A DNA stretch of 64,000 bases from RGIG4608 sp045643885. GTDB taxonomy: Bacteria; Bacillota; Clostridia; Oscillospirales; CAG-272. The stretch spans positions 1-64,000 of the forward strand of contig JAZRFY010000026.1 in NCBI GenBank assembly GCA_045643885.1. Direction: 5' to 3'. The translations under genes were made by a program, and so were the position numbers. Below are positions 42,457-52,106 of this stretch, piece by piece (the stretch's first letter is position 1; each line of letters opens with the position of its first letter). The notes beneath the pieces were generated by a model. That model made no database searches and had not been told where the DNA came from. It saw only the letters and a list, made by a program, of their open reading frames with translations.

Positions 42457-42485
42457 TTGAAAAATAACAAAAAATGTAGTATGAT
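42457..42485 (+). promoter_or_regulatory. Sigma-A type promoter of the PucR-type regulator
   Basis: TTGAAA (42457-42462), a 17-base spacer and TATGAT (42480-42485). Confidence 0.6.
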
Positions 42486-42538
42486 ATAGTATAGTATGTA
42501 CAAAAAACTAATAATCTTATAAATGTGAGGTTTATTTT

Positions 42539-43624
42539 ATGTCTAACAGATTATTTCAGGGTGTAGTTCATCAGATGAAGGACGCGGTTGATCGCGTTAT
42601 CGGTGTCGTTGATGAAAATGGTGTTGTAGTAGCTTGTTCTGAGCTTCCCAAAATCGGTGAAGTAAAGCAGGGAGTTGCTGAAGAAATTTCTTACACCGCA
42701 AAAACATTTACTTTGTTTGGTAATACATATAGCCCTATTTCATCCGGCTCTAAATCCGAGTTCTTCGTGTTCGTTGAAGGTGAAGATAAGATGGCTGAAA
42801 AAATTGCCAAGATTCTTGTTGTATCTTTTGCTAATATTAAGAACCTTTATGATGAAAAATATGATAAGGGATCTTTCATCAAGAACATCATTCTTGATAA
42901 CATTCTTCCCAGTGATATTTACATCAAGAGCAAGGAATTGCATTTCAATACCGAAGAGGTAAGAATCGTATTCCTTATCAAGTTCTATGGCAGAACTGAT
43001 ATGATGCCTTTCGAAATGCTTCAGAATATGTTCCCTGATAAGTCCAAGGACTATGTTATCAGCGTTGGTGAGCAGGATGTTGTTCTTGTTAAGGACATCA
43101 AGCCCGGAACTGAACGTCGCGAAATAGAGAAGATGGCTTCTGGTATCGTTACAACTCTTAATAACGAATACTATGCTAAGGTTGCTATCGGTATCTCTAC
43201 AGTTGTAGATAACATTAAGGACCTTGCAAGAGCTTACAAAGAGGCTCAGGTTGCGCTTGACGTAGGTAAGGTTTTTGAAACTGAAAAGAATATCATCAGC
43301 TATGAAAACCTTGGTATTGGAAGACTTATTTATCAGCTTCCTACAACAATGTGTGAAATGTTCCTCTCTGAGGTATTTAAGAAGGGTAGCCTCGATTCTC
43401 TTGATAGAGAAACTCTCATGACTATCCAGTGCTTCTTTGAGAACAATCTTAACGTTTCCGAAACTTCAAGAAAGCTTTTTGTACACAGAAATACACTTGT
43501 ATACAGACTTGAAAAGATTCGCAAGCTCACAGGTCTTGACTTGCGTGAATTCGAGCATGCAATCACATTCAAGGTTGCACTCATGGTTCAGAAATATCTC
43601 AAGTCCATATCCTCAAAATATTGA
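42539..43624 (+). CDS. PucR/CdaR-type transcriptional regulator
   Basis: A 361-residue regulator. The C-terminal PucR-type helix-turn-helix is clear: ETLMTIQCFFENNLNVSETS followed by RKLFVHRNTLVYRLEKIRKL, ending in AITFKVALMVQKYL. A GGDEF-like degenerate region precedes it (about 130-270), and the N-terminal part (RVIGVVDENGVVVACSELPKIGE) resembles a sugar-diacid-sensing CdaR domain. The effector is unknown and no obvious catabolic operon is adjacent, so it may control distant genes or itself. Confidence 0.85.
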   Translation: MSNRLFQGVVHQMKDAVDRVIGVVDENGVVVACSELPKIGEVKQGVAEEISYTAKTFTLFGNTYSPISSGSKSEFFVFVEGEDKMAEKIAKILVVSFANIKNLYDEKYDKGSFIKNIILDNILPSDIYIKSKELHFNTEEVRIVFLIKFYGRTDMMPFEMLQNMFPDKSKDYVISVGEQDVVLVKDIKPGTERREIEKMASGIVTTLNNEYYAKVAIGISTVVDNIKDLARAYKEAQVALDVGKVFETEKNIISYENLGIGRLIYQLPTTMCEMFLSEVFKKGSLDSLDRETLMTIQCFFENNLNVSETSRKLFVHRNTLVYRLEKIRKLTGLDLREFEHAITFKVALMVQKYLKSISSKY

Positions 43625-43637
43625 TTTGTACTTGAAT

Positions 43638-43665
43638 TAAGCGAAACGGTATACCGTTTCGCTTA
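43638..43665. repeat. 28-bp perfect palindrome
   Basis: TAAGCGAAACGGTA (43638-43651) is followed directly by its reverse complement (43652-43665). There is no T-run on either side, so it is not a classic terminator. It lies between the PucR-type gene and the S41 protease gene and could be an operator for a dimeric regulator or an RNA hairpin. Confidence 0.7.
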
Positions 43666-43713
43666 GTCTCGTTCATAAAACCATAACCGTTGTTCTATAG
43701 GATGGTGAATAAT

Positions 43714-45102
43714 ATGAAAAATAAGATAATAATTTCGATAATTTGCTTAGTTTTGTTAGTTGCAACAGCTATTGCTGTGGTTGCTTGCACGTTCCCAAAT
43801 AACAACGAAACTACAAAACCCAATAATAATATCCAGGCACCCGGTGATGACGAAAGAGAACCTATTGATTATACAAACTCTCTTTTGTTGATAGATGCTA
43901 TCTTCAGCAATTATTCAATCTTTGATATCGATTACGAAAAGACTATGCTTGCTGCTATTCGAGGTTACGTTGATGCAACCGGAGATAAGTATGCTATGTA
44001 CTATACTCCCGAGGAGCTTGAAGATTTGTATTCCGAGAATAACGGCGACCTTTACGGCATCGGTGTTCAGGTAATATTCGATTATGAGGAATATTTCATG
44101 GAGATAGTTCTCATAATGCCCGATTCTCCTGCTCAGGGCAAGCTTGAGGTTGGAGATAAGGTAACACACATCATTCTTGATGGTGAAAGAATTTCTCTTT
44201 CTTCAATCGTTGAAGATTATAAGCAAAAGTATGTAACAATTTATCCCTCCTATACCGAAGAAGAGATAAATAATGCGGCTTGCTATGATACCTTCCAGTA
44301 TGCTGTTTCAAAGCTTAAGGGCGCTGAGGGAACTTACACCGAATTCGTTATCGATAGAGACGGCGTTTCTATGGATATGAAGATTCAGCGCGCAAAGGTT
44401 AAAACCGTTTCAGTTACAGGAAAGGTGTCTATCAAGGATAAGACTGTTGGTATAGTTTCTATTTCTCAGTTCGATCTTACAACGCCCACTCAGTTCAAGG
44501 AATGTATGAATACCTTGATAGCAAGTGGATGCAATAAGTTTGTATTTGACGTTAGAAACAATCCCGGTGGTGATCTTGCGTCAGTTGTTGCCGTTCTTAG
44601 CACAATTCTTCAAAAAGGTCAGGTAATCCTTTCAACAAAGGATTCATCCAATCAAGTTGAAATTACTAAGGTAAAGGCAGTTAACTACGGTTCAACCTCT
44701 GATTACGTAACGTGTAACGTTACAGAATCCGAGATCGGTATGTACAGTAAATATAAGATGGTAGTGCTCGCAAATGAAAATTCCGCAAGTGCAGCTGAAC
44801 TTTTCACTGCAGCAATGCGTGACCATAACGTAGCTAAGGTAGTTGGTGTAAAAACCTACGGCAAGGGAAGCGTGCAGAGCATTATTCCTCTCTCATATTA
44901 CGGTGATAAATACTACGGAGCTATCAAGCTCACAACTAAGCTTTATTTCCCACCATGTGGTGAGGGTTATGACGGTGGTATCGGTATTGCTCCTCATTAT
45001 GCAGTTGAGCTTGAGGGCATTGCTGCAGAAACACATTTCTATAAGCTTACTGAAGAAATTGACAATCAGCTTCAAAAGGCTGTATCAGTACTCGTTGATT
45101 AA
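43714..45102 (+). CDS. S41-family C-terminal processing protease, lipoprotein form
   Basis: A 462-residue extracytoplasmic protease with an N-terminal hydrophobic helix and a lipobox-like AVVACT. A degenerate PDZ domain (YGIGVQVIFDYEEYFMEIV, GKLEVGDKVTHI) occupies about 100-190. The Ser-Lys dyad is in LANENSASAAELFTAAM and GVKTYGKGSVQ. VFDVRNNPGGDL is the family strand. ATG at 43714 follows AGGATGGTG. The protein probably trims or regulates envelope proteins; in spore formers related CtpB-type proteases act in signalling, but this assignment is not forced by sequence. Confidence 0.9.
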   Translation: MKNKIIISIICLVLLVATAIAVVACTFPNNNETTKPNNNIQAPGDDEREPIDYTNSLLLIDAIFSNYSIFDIDYEKTMLAAIRGYVDATGDKYAMYYTPEELEDLYSENNGDLYGIGVQVIFDYEEYFMEIVLIMPDSPAQGKLEVGDKVTHIILDGERISLSSIVEDYKQKYVTIYPSYTEEEINNAACYDTFQYAVSKLKGAEGTYTEFVIDRDGVSMDMKIQRAKVKTVSVTGKVSIKDKTVGIVSISQFDLTTPTQFKECMNTLIASGCNKFVFDVRNNPGGDLASVVAVLSTILQKGQVILSTKDSSNQVEITKVKAVNYGSTSDYVTCNVTESEIGMYSKYKMVVLANENSASAAELFTAAMRDHNVAKVVGVKTYGKGSVQSIIPLSYYGDKYYGAIKLTTKLYFPPCGEGYDGGIGIAPHYAVELEGIAAETHFYKLTEEIDNQLQKAVSVLVD

Positions 45103-45135
45103 TTTGATTTTTATTTATAGATAGGAGATTTTATT

Positions 45136-45618
45136 ATGGCAAAGGCTAAACAGATGTTGTATACAAAAGAAGGTTTCCAGGCGCTTCAGGACGAACTCAG
45201 AGAGCGTCAGACCGTTAAACGTGAAGAAATTAAAGAGGCAATTGCTCTTGCACGTTCTTTCGGTGACCTTTCCGAAAACTCTGAGTACGATGAAGCAAGA
45301 AACGAACAGGCTAAAAATGAATCAAGAATTCTTGAGCTCCAGGCTTTGATCGACAATGCACTTATCGTTGACGAAACAAAGATCGATTCCAGTGTGATCA
45401 GTATCGGTTCAACAGTTAAGGTTTACGACTATGACCTTGAAGAGGAAGTAGAGTATAGCATCGTTGGTTCTAACGAGGTTGATCCTCTTGCAGGTAAGAT
45501 TTCCGATCAGTCTCCCATCGGTCACGCATTGATGGGTAAGGCACAGGGCGCTGAATTCAGCGTTGAAACACCTGCTGGTACACTTACATTCAAGATTCTT
45601 GAAGTATCAAGAAAGTAA
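45136..45618 (+). CDS. greA: Transcription elongation factor GreA
   Basis: A 160-residue GreA. The N-terminal coiled coil carries the functional acidic tip ARSFGDLSENSEYDEARNEQ, which reaches into the RNA polymerase channel to help cleave backtracked RNA. The C-terminal FKBP-like domain ends in TPAGTLTFKILEV. It lies 14 bases before lysS, its common neighbour in Firmicutes. TAGGAG precedes the ATG. Confidence 0.96.
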   Translation: MAKAKQMLYTKEGFQALQDELRERQTVKREEIKEAIALARSFGDLSENSEYDEARNEQAKNESRILELQALIDNALIVDETKIDSSVISIGSTVKVYDYDLEEEVEYSIVGSNEVDPLAGKISDQSPIGHALMGKAQGAEFSVETPAGTLTFKILEVSRK

Positions 45619-45631
45619 TTTGGAGGCTATT

Positions 45632-47143
45632 ATGGCAGATATTAATAACATCAATGAAGAAGTAGTCGTTGACGAAGAGAAGGAATTAAATTCCATACTT
45701 CAAATCAGACGTGATAAGCTTGCTGCTCTTAAGGAAGCTGGCAACGACCCCTTCCAGAAGGTTAAGTACGATTTTGACACTTATAGCATTGACATCAAAA
45801 ATAACTTTGATGAATATAACGAAAAGGATGTTAAGATTGCCGGCAGAATTATGAGCCGCCGTGATATGGGTAAGGCAAACTTTATCGACGTTATGGACGG
45901 CAAGGGCAGAATTCAGTGCTACATCCGTATCAATGATATCGGTGAAGAAGCATTCGAACAGTATAAGAAGTGGGACATCGGTGATATCGTTGGCGTAAGT
46001 GGTAAGGTGTTTCTTACACGCCGCGGCGAGATTTCTGTTCACGTTCAGTCCATCGAGCTTCTTGCTAAGAGCTTGCTTCCTCTTCCTGAAAAGTTCCACG
46101 GTCTTCGTGACACAGATCTTCGTTACCGTCAGAGATATGTTGACCTTATTATGAATCCCGAGGTTAAGGACACATTCGTTAAGCGTAGCCTTATCCTTAA
46201 GTATATCAGAGAGTACCTTGATGGCAAGGGCTTCCTTGAGGTAGATACACCTATCCTTGTGCCTCTTGAAATCGGCGCTAGTGCACGTCCCTTCAAGACT
46301 CATCATAACACCCTTGATATGGATATGTATCTCAGAATCGAAACTGAGCTTTATCTTAAGCGCCTTATCGTAGGTGGTATGGATAAAGTATATGAGGTAG
46401 GCCGTATCTTCAGAAACGAGGGTATGGATACAAAGCATAATCCCGAATTTACATCTATCGAGCTTTATCAGGCATTTACTGATTATAAGGGCATGATGGA
46501 TCTTGTTGAAGAAATGAACAAGATGCTTGCTGAAAAGGTATGTGGCACAACACTTATTACATACCAGGGCAAGGAAATCGATATGTCCAAGTGGGAAAGA
46601 CTCACAATGGTTGAGGCTGTTAAGAAGTATGCAGGCGTTGACTACTATGATTGGAAGTCCGATGAAGAAGCAAGAGCTTGTGCTAAGGAAAAGCACGTTG
46701 AAGTTCCTTCAAATGCTACAAAGGGCACAGTACTTGTTGAATTCTTTGATGCATACGTTGAAGAGCATCTCATTCAGCCTACATTTATCTACGATTATCC
46801 CGTAGAAAACAGCCCTCTTGCTAAGAGAAAGCCCGAGGATCCTGCATTTACTGAAAGATTTGAATACTTTATCAATGCAACTGAATTTGGCAATGCATTC
46901 AGTGAGCTTAATGATCCTATCGATCAGAAGGAACGTTTTGAAAAGCAGGTTGCTGCTAAGAAGAAGGACGAGCCTAACTGCAACGCAGAGGTAGACTATG
47001 ACTACGTAACTGCTCTTGAGTACGGTCTTGCTCCCACAGGTGGTCTTGGCTTTGGTGTTGACCGTCTTGTAATGCTTCTTACAGACTCTGCATCTATTCG
47101 TGACGTATTGTTGTTCCCAACAATGAAGCCCCTTGCAGAATAA
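45632..47143 (+). CDS. lysS: Lysyl-tRNA synthetase, class II
   Basis: A 503-residue class II synthetase. The N-terminal OB-fold anticodon-binding domain (KIAGRIMSRRDMGKANFIDV) is followed by motif 1 (FLEVDTPILVPLEIGASARPF), motif 2 (RIFRNEGMDTKHNPEFTSIELY) and motif 3 (GLGFGVDRLVMLLTDS). The start at 45632 is set by TGGAGG at 45621-45626; the in-frame extension into greA has no ribosome site. A strong terminator follows. Confidence 0.97.
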   Translation: MADINNINEEVVVDEEKELNSILQIRRDKLAALKEAGNDPFQKVKYDFDTYSIDIKNNFDEYNEKDVKIAGRIMSRRDMGKANFIDVMDGKGRIQCYIRINDIGEEAFEQYKKWDIGDIVGVSGKVFLTRRGEISVHVQSIELLAKSLLPLPEKFHGLRDTDLRYRQRYVDLIMNPEVKDTFVKRSLILKYIREYLDGKGFLEVDTPILVPLEIGASARPFKTHHNTLDMDMYLRIETELYLKRLIVGGMDKVYEVGRIFRNEGMDTKHNPEFTSIELYQAFTDYKGMMDLVEEMNKMLAEKVCGTTLITYQGKEIDMSKWERLTMVEAVKKYAGVDYYDWKSDEEARACAKEKHVEVPSNATKGTVLVEFFDAYVEEHLIQPTFIYDYPVENSPLAKRKPEDPAFTERFEYFINATEFGNAFSELNDPIDQKERFEKQVAAKKKDEPNCNAEVDYDYVTALEYGLAPTGGLGFGVDRLVMLLTDSASIRDVLLFPTMKPLAE

Positions 47144-47152
47144 TTAAAAAAT

Positions 47153-47182
47153 AGAGCCCAGAGAAATTCTCTGGGCTCTTTT
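47153..47182. terminator. Terminator after lysS, also facing the MMPL gene
   Basis: A 13-bp stem, AGAGCCCAGAGAA (47153-47165) with TTCTCTGGGCTCT (47167-47179), followed by TTTATT; an A-run on the other side lets it also stop the leftward MMPL transcript. Confidence 0.85.
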
Positions 47183-47191
47183 ATTATTATT

Positions 47192-49006
47192 TTATTCAGT
47201 GATATTTTCATATCTCTCGTCGTCCTTGAGTATCCACTTGTCAAAGATTACAAGCAATGAGGGAAGTACGAAGAGAATGAGAATAATAGCGCAGAAAGCA
47301 CCAATACTGAGTGTCTGAAGGATTGCAGCAACTGTACCTGTCATAAAGAAACCGCAAACGAATGTTACCATAACCATGATCAATGAAGATGTAAGGATAG
47401 CATAAGTTGATCTTCTCATTACCTCGGGTAATGTTTCTTCAATGGGGTGAGTTTTTCTGATTTCCTTATAATAAGTTGTAAAGAGAATTGCATAGTCAAT
47501 CATCGTTCCCATAAGGATACACTGAACGAGGATGAGTGCTATAAAGAACATAGGAGAACCTGAAATGGTCATTACGCTCATCATAGCAAATACCGCGCAT
47601 TCAATTACGCAAATAAGAAGAACGGATACTGGGATGTTTTTGAAAGTAAGGAATACTACGATAAATACCACCAAAGCAGTTACGCAAGTGATGAGAAGGA
47701 ATTCGCTGTTGAATGTTTGTGAAACCTCATAAGACATTGCAGAATTACCTACAAGATAATAATCTCTTGCCATGATGGAATCAAGCTTTGTAGTAAGATT
47801 CTCATAGAACGCCTTGATTTCGGGGGATTCGGGAACATAATTCAATGTGATAACCATTCTTGAGTGCTCAGGTCCAACCAATTGAACAATACCGTCTGCC
47901 ATCTGAACCTTGGCATCATCAAGCTGCTTTGCAACGTCTCCATCGAAGAATGAAGAGAATGATTCGTTAGAAACGATTGTGTTGCAAATGAACATAAAGA
48001 AGTCATACAAAGCAATCTTTTTATCGGAATAGTCAATCGTATTGCTTCTTGACATGATGTAAAGAAGAGTTACAGTATCCTTGTTAAGCATATCTGCACT
48101 AGCGCCACCCATAGAAGAGAACATATCAGCAATATCATCGGGGTAGAGCAATGTGTTTTCTTCAACTGATTTAGCAATTGAGATCAAGGATTCAAGCTGT
48201 CCTGACTGATCTGTGGGAAGAATACTGCTTACAAGGGGATAAATAGATGAAAGGGTTGAAACAAAATCGTTAAATGTCATCTTTTCAACGGGTTTAACGT
48301 TGAAGAGGAGCTCAATCGTTTCAGAATCCATGCCGATAATATCAGCAGCTGTACCGAATATTGTTCCAAGTGCATTTGAAGGAGAGATATTGATTATTTG
48401 CTTAGCGTAGAATATTATCTTAACAAGGTTTGCATCAACGCCAAACAATTCGCCAATCTCATTTGCAGAGTATTTTTTACCGTTTGTAAGAGCATCGATG
48501 AGATCACCAAGCTGATAAATCTGAGCTTTGCTTTCTTCATCAATCATTGAACTGAACATTTCATTTTCAAGGAATGCATCGGAAGAGATAAATGAAGCAA
48601 AATCAGTGAACGTCATGCCTTGAGCAAGCATTCCGTTTTCATAAATATAAAACAATGTGTTAAGGAACACAATATCGATACCAAGCATTTCAGAAAACTC
48701 GGAAGGGGACATTTCAAGGCCCAAAGTGTTTGCGTATGCTTGAATTGAGGTAACGTGCTCATCCTTTTCAAGATATTCGATGAGCTGAGCGATGCTTTCC
48801 TCGTCGTAGTTATTATAAACAATAACAACAGTATCGTCTTGAGGGAATATTTCAGTTACAATACTTTCTTCTGCATATGTGTATTCAATAATAGTTATGG
48901 ACTGAAGAATGAACACAGTGATAAACAAAACCAATCCGAAAACAGCGATATATCTTCTGTTTTTATAGCTAAAACGGCCAATTGATGAAACTATTTTCTC
49001 AAACAT
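47192..49006 (-). CDS. MMPL/RND-type transporter, C-terminal half
   Basis: A 604-residue membrane protein forming the second half of an MMPL (HAE2/YdfJ-like) exporter. One N-terminal helix (YIAVFGLVLFITVFILQSI), then a large extracytoplasmic domain of some 330 residues with helical repeats, then five to six helices starting at FLLITCVTALVVFIVVF. MGTMIDYAILFTTYY is the conserved proton-relay Asp region. ATG at 49006 follows GGAGGTGA, which lies in the coding end of the first half; the genes overlap by 8 bases. An in-frame extension to 49033 is less likely. Confidence 0.85.
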   Translation of the reverse strand: MFEKIVSSIGRFSYKNRRYIAVFGLVLFITVFILQSITIIEYTYAEESIVTEIFPQDDTVVIVYNNYDEESIAQLIEYLEKDEHVTSIQAYANTLGLEMSPSEFSEMLGIDIVFLNTLFYIYENGMLAQGMTFTDFASFISSDAFLENEMFSSMIDEESKAQIYQLGDLIDALTNGKKYSANEIGELFGVDANLVKIIFYAKQIINISPSNALGTIFGTAADIIGMDSETIELLFNVKPVEKMTFNDFVSTLSSIYPLVSSILPTDQSGQLESLISIAKSVEENTLLYPDDIADMFSSMGGASADMLNKDTVTLLYIMSRSNTIDYSDKKIALYDFFMFICNTIVSNESFSSFFDGDVAKQLDDAKVQMADGIVQLVGPEHSRMVITLNYVPESPEIKAFYENLTTKLDSIMARDYYLVGNSAMSYEVSQTFNSEFLLITCVTALVVFIVVFLTFKNIPVSVLLICVIECAVFAMMSVMTISGSPMFFIALILVQCILMGTMIDYAILFTTYYKEIRKTHPIEETLPEVMRRSTYAILTSSLIMVMVTFVCGFFMTGTVAAILQTLSIGAFCAIILILFVLPSLLVIFDKWILKDDERYENITE

Positions 49007-50012
49007 TTGCTTCACCTCCGTTTTTAGTGGCAAGTCTCTTGTTCTTTAAATAAGTTTTGTCGGTTTTGTGAATAAGATCTTCAAACCAAAGGATCATAGA
49101 GGGCATTACAGTAAATACACAAATAAGACTAAGAAGAACGCCCTTGGAAAGAACAAGACCAATGTCGGTACCGATTGTGAATGTCATAAGCAAGAGAACC
49201 AAAAGACCAACTATTGTAGTAGCTGAGCTACTAATAATTGAAGAAATGGCATTAGCAATGGCATTAATCATAGCTTGCTTTTTGTCCTTAACCTCCAGAA
49301 GGTCATATTCCTGCTGATAACGGTGCATAAGAATGATAGAATAGTCAATTGAAAGCACAAGCTGGAATACTGCTGCAATTGCAAACGTCATATCAGAAAC
49401 GCTTTCGAATATGATATTTGAACCCATATTGATAAGTACTGCAACACCAATGGATATAAGCAGCAAAACAGGCTCAAAATAAGATTTGCACATAAGCAAA
49501 AGCAAGATAAGCATAATAGAAACGGCAAGGGGAATAAGAAGATCGAGTACGTCAAGATAACCGTTTGCATAGTAAGTGTGAATTACGTATTCGTCACCAA
49601 GATCTGCCTTTATGCTATCAATAACCGAGTTGACCTTTTCGGAATCCATAATATATTCGGTTGTAACCATGTACATAGTATAGCTTTTTGTATTATGGTC
49701 TGTTGAGTTGATATCATAATCTACGGATTCAACACCTGAATAAGTTTTAAGCTTTTCGTAAATGGTAACCTTTTCAGTATATGTCAAATTCTCAAACATA
49801 ACCTGAACTGTATCCTTAAGCTCAACAGCGGGGAATTCCGAGTTGATGATTTCAAGGCCCTTTCTCATTTCCGAATCTTTAGCAAGATATTTGGTTTGAT
49901 CCTTGTTTACTGTTACACTGCCTATAAGACAAGCGAAGATAAGCGCTATCGCAATGCTTGCTATGAAGAAGAACAGTCTTTTCTCAACCAAAATTTTAGC
50001 AAATTTTTTCAT
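48999..50012 (-). CDS. MMPL/RND-type transporter, N-terminal half
   Basis: A 337-residue membrane protein. The first helix FFFIASIAIALIFACLIGSV is followed by an extracytoplasmic segment (residues 35-155) and five helices. The proton-relay Asp is in QLVLSIDYSIILMHRYQQE. The C-terminal KNKRLATKNGGEANV doubles as the ribosome site of the next gene (codons for GG-E). With the second half it totals 941 residues, the size of a complete MMPL exporter. The substrate (lipid, peptide or drug) is unknown. GAGGAA precedes the ATG. Confidence 0.85.
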   Translation of the reverse strand: MKKFAKILVEKRLFFFIASIAIALIFACLIGSVTVNKDQTKYLAKDSEMRKGLEIINSEFPAVELKDTVQVMFENLTYTEKVTIYEKLKTYSGVESVDYDINSTDHNTKSYTMYMVTTEYIMDSEKVNSVIDSIKADLGDEYVIHTYYANGYLDVLDLLIPLAVSIMLILLLLMCKSYFEPVLLLISIGVAVLINMGSNIIFESVSDMTFAIAAVFQLVLSIDYSIILMHRYQQEYDLLEVKDKKQAMINAIANAISSIISSSATTIVGLLVLLLMTFTIGTDIGLVLSKGVLLSLICVFTVMPSMILWFEDLIHKTDKTYLKNKRLATKNGGEANV

Positions 50013-50054
50013 GTATGTTCCTCACAATGTGAATGATAATTATTTAATCACAGT

Positions 50055-50083
50055 ATTATACTACAATAAGGGAATTTTTTCAA
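50055..50083 (-). promoter_or_regulatory. Sigma-A type promoter of the MMPL gene pair
   Basis: Read leftward, TTGAAA (50078-50083), a 17-base spacer and TATAAT (50055-50060). Confidence 0.7.
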
Positions 50084-50164
50084 GTGGAATTATACAATTA
50101 AATAAGTATAATTTGTTAATTTTATATAATATTAATATTCATATCCCAAATTAATCAAAAGCAC

Positions 50165-50192
50165 TTGAAAAATTATTAAATAATGGTATAAT
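50165..50192 (+). promoter_or_regulatory. Sigma-A type promoter of dxs
   Basis: TTGAAA (50165-50170), a 16-base spacer and TATAAT (50187-50192). Confidence 0.65.
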
Positions 50193-50225
50193 ATATTAGA
50201 TATAGAATATTAAAGGAGAAATGTT

Positions 50226-52106
50226 ATGCCAGACTATAAATTTCTGAATAATATCAATTCTCCTGCAGACTTAAAATTGTTGCAGGAGGATCAAATTGAA
50301 CCTCTTGCCAGTGAAATTAGAGACTTCTTGGTAGAGAACGTTACTAAAACAGGAGGACATCTTGCATCCAATCTTGGCGCAGTTGAGCTAAGTCTTGCAA
50401 TACATAGAGTGTTTGACGTCCCCAATGACCACGTTATATTTGACGTTGGACATCAAAGCTATGTTCATAAGATCCTTACCGGCAGAAAAGATAAATTCAA
50501 CACCTTAAGACAGGGTGGAGGTATTAGTGGATTTACTAAACGAAGCGAAAGTGAGTATGATTGCTTTGGCGCAGGTCATAGCTCAACCTCAGTTTCAGCA
50601 GGTTTAGGCTTTGCAATAGCAGATAAATTGCAGGGCAATGATACATATACTGTCGTTGTTCTTGGCGATGGAGCATTTACCGGTGGTATGGTTCACGAGG
50701 CACTCAACAATATCGAAAGAAATCTTCGTCTTGTTATCATCTTGAATGAAAATGAAATGTCGATTTCCAAGAATATCGGATCATTTGCGAAAATCCTCAC
50801 AAAGCTCCGTCTTAATCCTTCATATGTCAATACTAAAGGATTTTTCAGAACGTTTATTTCACACATTCCGTTGATCGGTAAACCTCTTTTCAAGGGATTA
50901 AGAAACCTTAAAAAGAGAATTAAGGATATGTTTTATGGATCTAACTATTTTGAAAATCTTGGTCTTTTCTATATAGGTCCTATTGACGGAAATGATGAAA
51001 AACAGCTTGAAAGTGCACTTAAGCTTGCTAAATCCTGTAAGGAAAGCACACTTGTTCACGTTAAAACCGTTAAGGGCAAGGGCTATTCTCCTGCTGAAGA
51101 AAATCCTGCCAAGTTCCACGGAATATCTCCCGAAGGATCTATGCGCTCAAATACTAATTTTTCAGAAGAATTTGGCAAACATCTAAATAATATTGCAAAT
51201 AATGATGAAAAAGTAGTTGCAATAACCGCAGCAATGCTTGACGGAACCGGTCTTTGCGATTTTGCCAATAATCATCCCGACAGAACCTTTGACGTAGGTA
51301 TCGCAGAAGAACACGCAATTACTTTTGCAGCAGGTCTTGCAGCAAGTGGCATAAAGCCGTATTGTGCAATATATTCTACCTTCTTGCAGCGCACCTATGA
51401 TAATATCATTCACGACGTTGCACTTCAAAATATTCCTGTGAAGATTTGCATCGACAGAGCTGGACTTAACGCCTCTGACGGTCCTACTCATCACGGCATA
51501 TATGACGTGGCAATGCTTTCTCAAGTGCCTAATATGACATTATATTCGGCTTCTACTTATAACACCTTGAGATTGGCTCTTGACACTATGAATTCCATAG
51601 GATTACCCTCTGCAGTCAGATATAATAAGGGTGCTGAAAAGCAAATTATCGTTGACGAATTCTATAAAGAAGACGCTAAGAATCTTTCTATTAGAACTAA
51701 CTATTCCAATCCGGAAGAGCTTGATGCAGTGATTGTTACACATGGCGGAATTGCTGCTGAAGCTATAAAGGCTGCAAGACTTCTTGATTCTAAAATCAAG
51801 GTTGGAATCATACTTGTTGAAAGAATTATGCCATATGCAAATCTTGTTGAGGATATCATAAAGGTGATACCCAATAAACCTTCTGTCATCGTTACACTTG
51901 AAGAGGAGATAAAAGCAGGTGGATTTGGCATGATGCTTATGGATAAGCTTTCAAAATGCTATATTATGAGCAATAAACATACTGACATAATTGCTGTTGA
52001 AGATAGCTTTGCAGATAAATACGGAGAAGATATCTATGCTTCACTTGGTCTTGATGCCAATAGCATCGCACAAAGAATAATTAACTTAAAGGAGAGAACA
52101 AAATGA
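50226..52106 (+). CDS. dxs: 1-deoxy-D-xylulose-5-phosphate synthase
   Basis: A 626-residue thiamine-diphosphate enzyme that joins pyruvate and glyceraldehyde-3-phosphate, the first step of the MEP isoprenoid pathway. GGHLASNLGAVELSLAIH, VIFDVGHQSYVHKILTGR and the ThDP/Mg motif VVLGDGAFTGGMVHEALNN identify it. The pyrimidine and C-terminal transketolase domains include DVGIAEEHAITFAAGLA and CIDRAGLNASDGPTHHG. The stop overlaps the start of a DtxR-family regulator (ATGA). AAAGGAG precedes the ATG. Confidence 0.97.
   Translation: MPDYKFLNNINSPADLKLLQEDQIEPLASEIRDFLVENVTKTGGHLASNLGAVELSLAIHRVFDVPNDHVIFDVGHQSYVHKILTGRKDKFNTLRQGGGISGFTKRSESEYDCFGAGHSSTSVSAGLGFAIADKLQGNDTYTVVVLGDGAFTGGMVHEALNNIERNLRLVIILNENEMSISKNIGSFAKILTKLRLNPSYVNTKGFFRTFISHIPLIGKPLFKGLRNLKKRIKDMFYGSNYFENLGLFYIGPIDGNDEKQLESALKLAKSCKESTLVHVKTVKGKGYSPAEENPAKFHGISPEGSMRSNTNFSEEFGKHLNNIANNDEKVVAITAAMLDGTGLCDFANNHPDRTFDVGIAEEHAITFAAGLAASGIKPYCAIYSTFLQRTYDNIIHDVALQNIPVKICIDRAGLNASDGPTHHGIYDVAMLSQVPNMTLYSASTYNTLRLALDTMNSIGLPSAVRYNKGAEKQIIVDEFYKEDAKNLSIRTNYSNPEELDAVIVTHGGIAAEAIKAARLLDSKIKVGIILVERIMPYANLVEDIIKVIPNKPSVIVTLEEEIKAGGFGMMLMDKLSKCYIMSNKHTDIIAVEDSFADKYGEDIYASLGLDANSIAQRIINLKERTK

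Noticed and set aside
48999..49033. Frameshift error splitting the MMPL gene
   Set aside because: A well-placed GGAGGTGA and ATG at the junction support a true two-gene arrangement, though reads should be checked.
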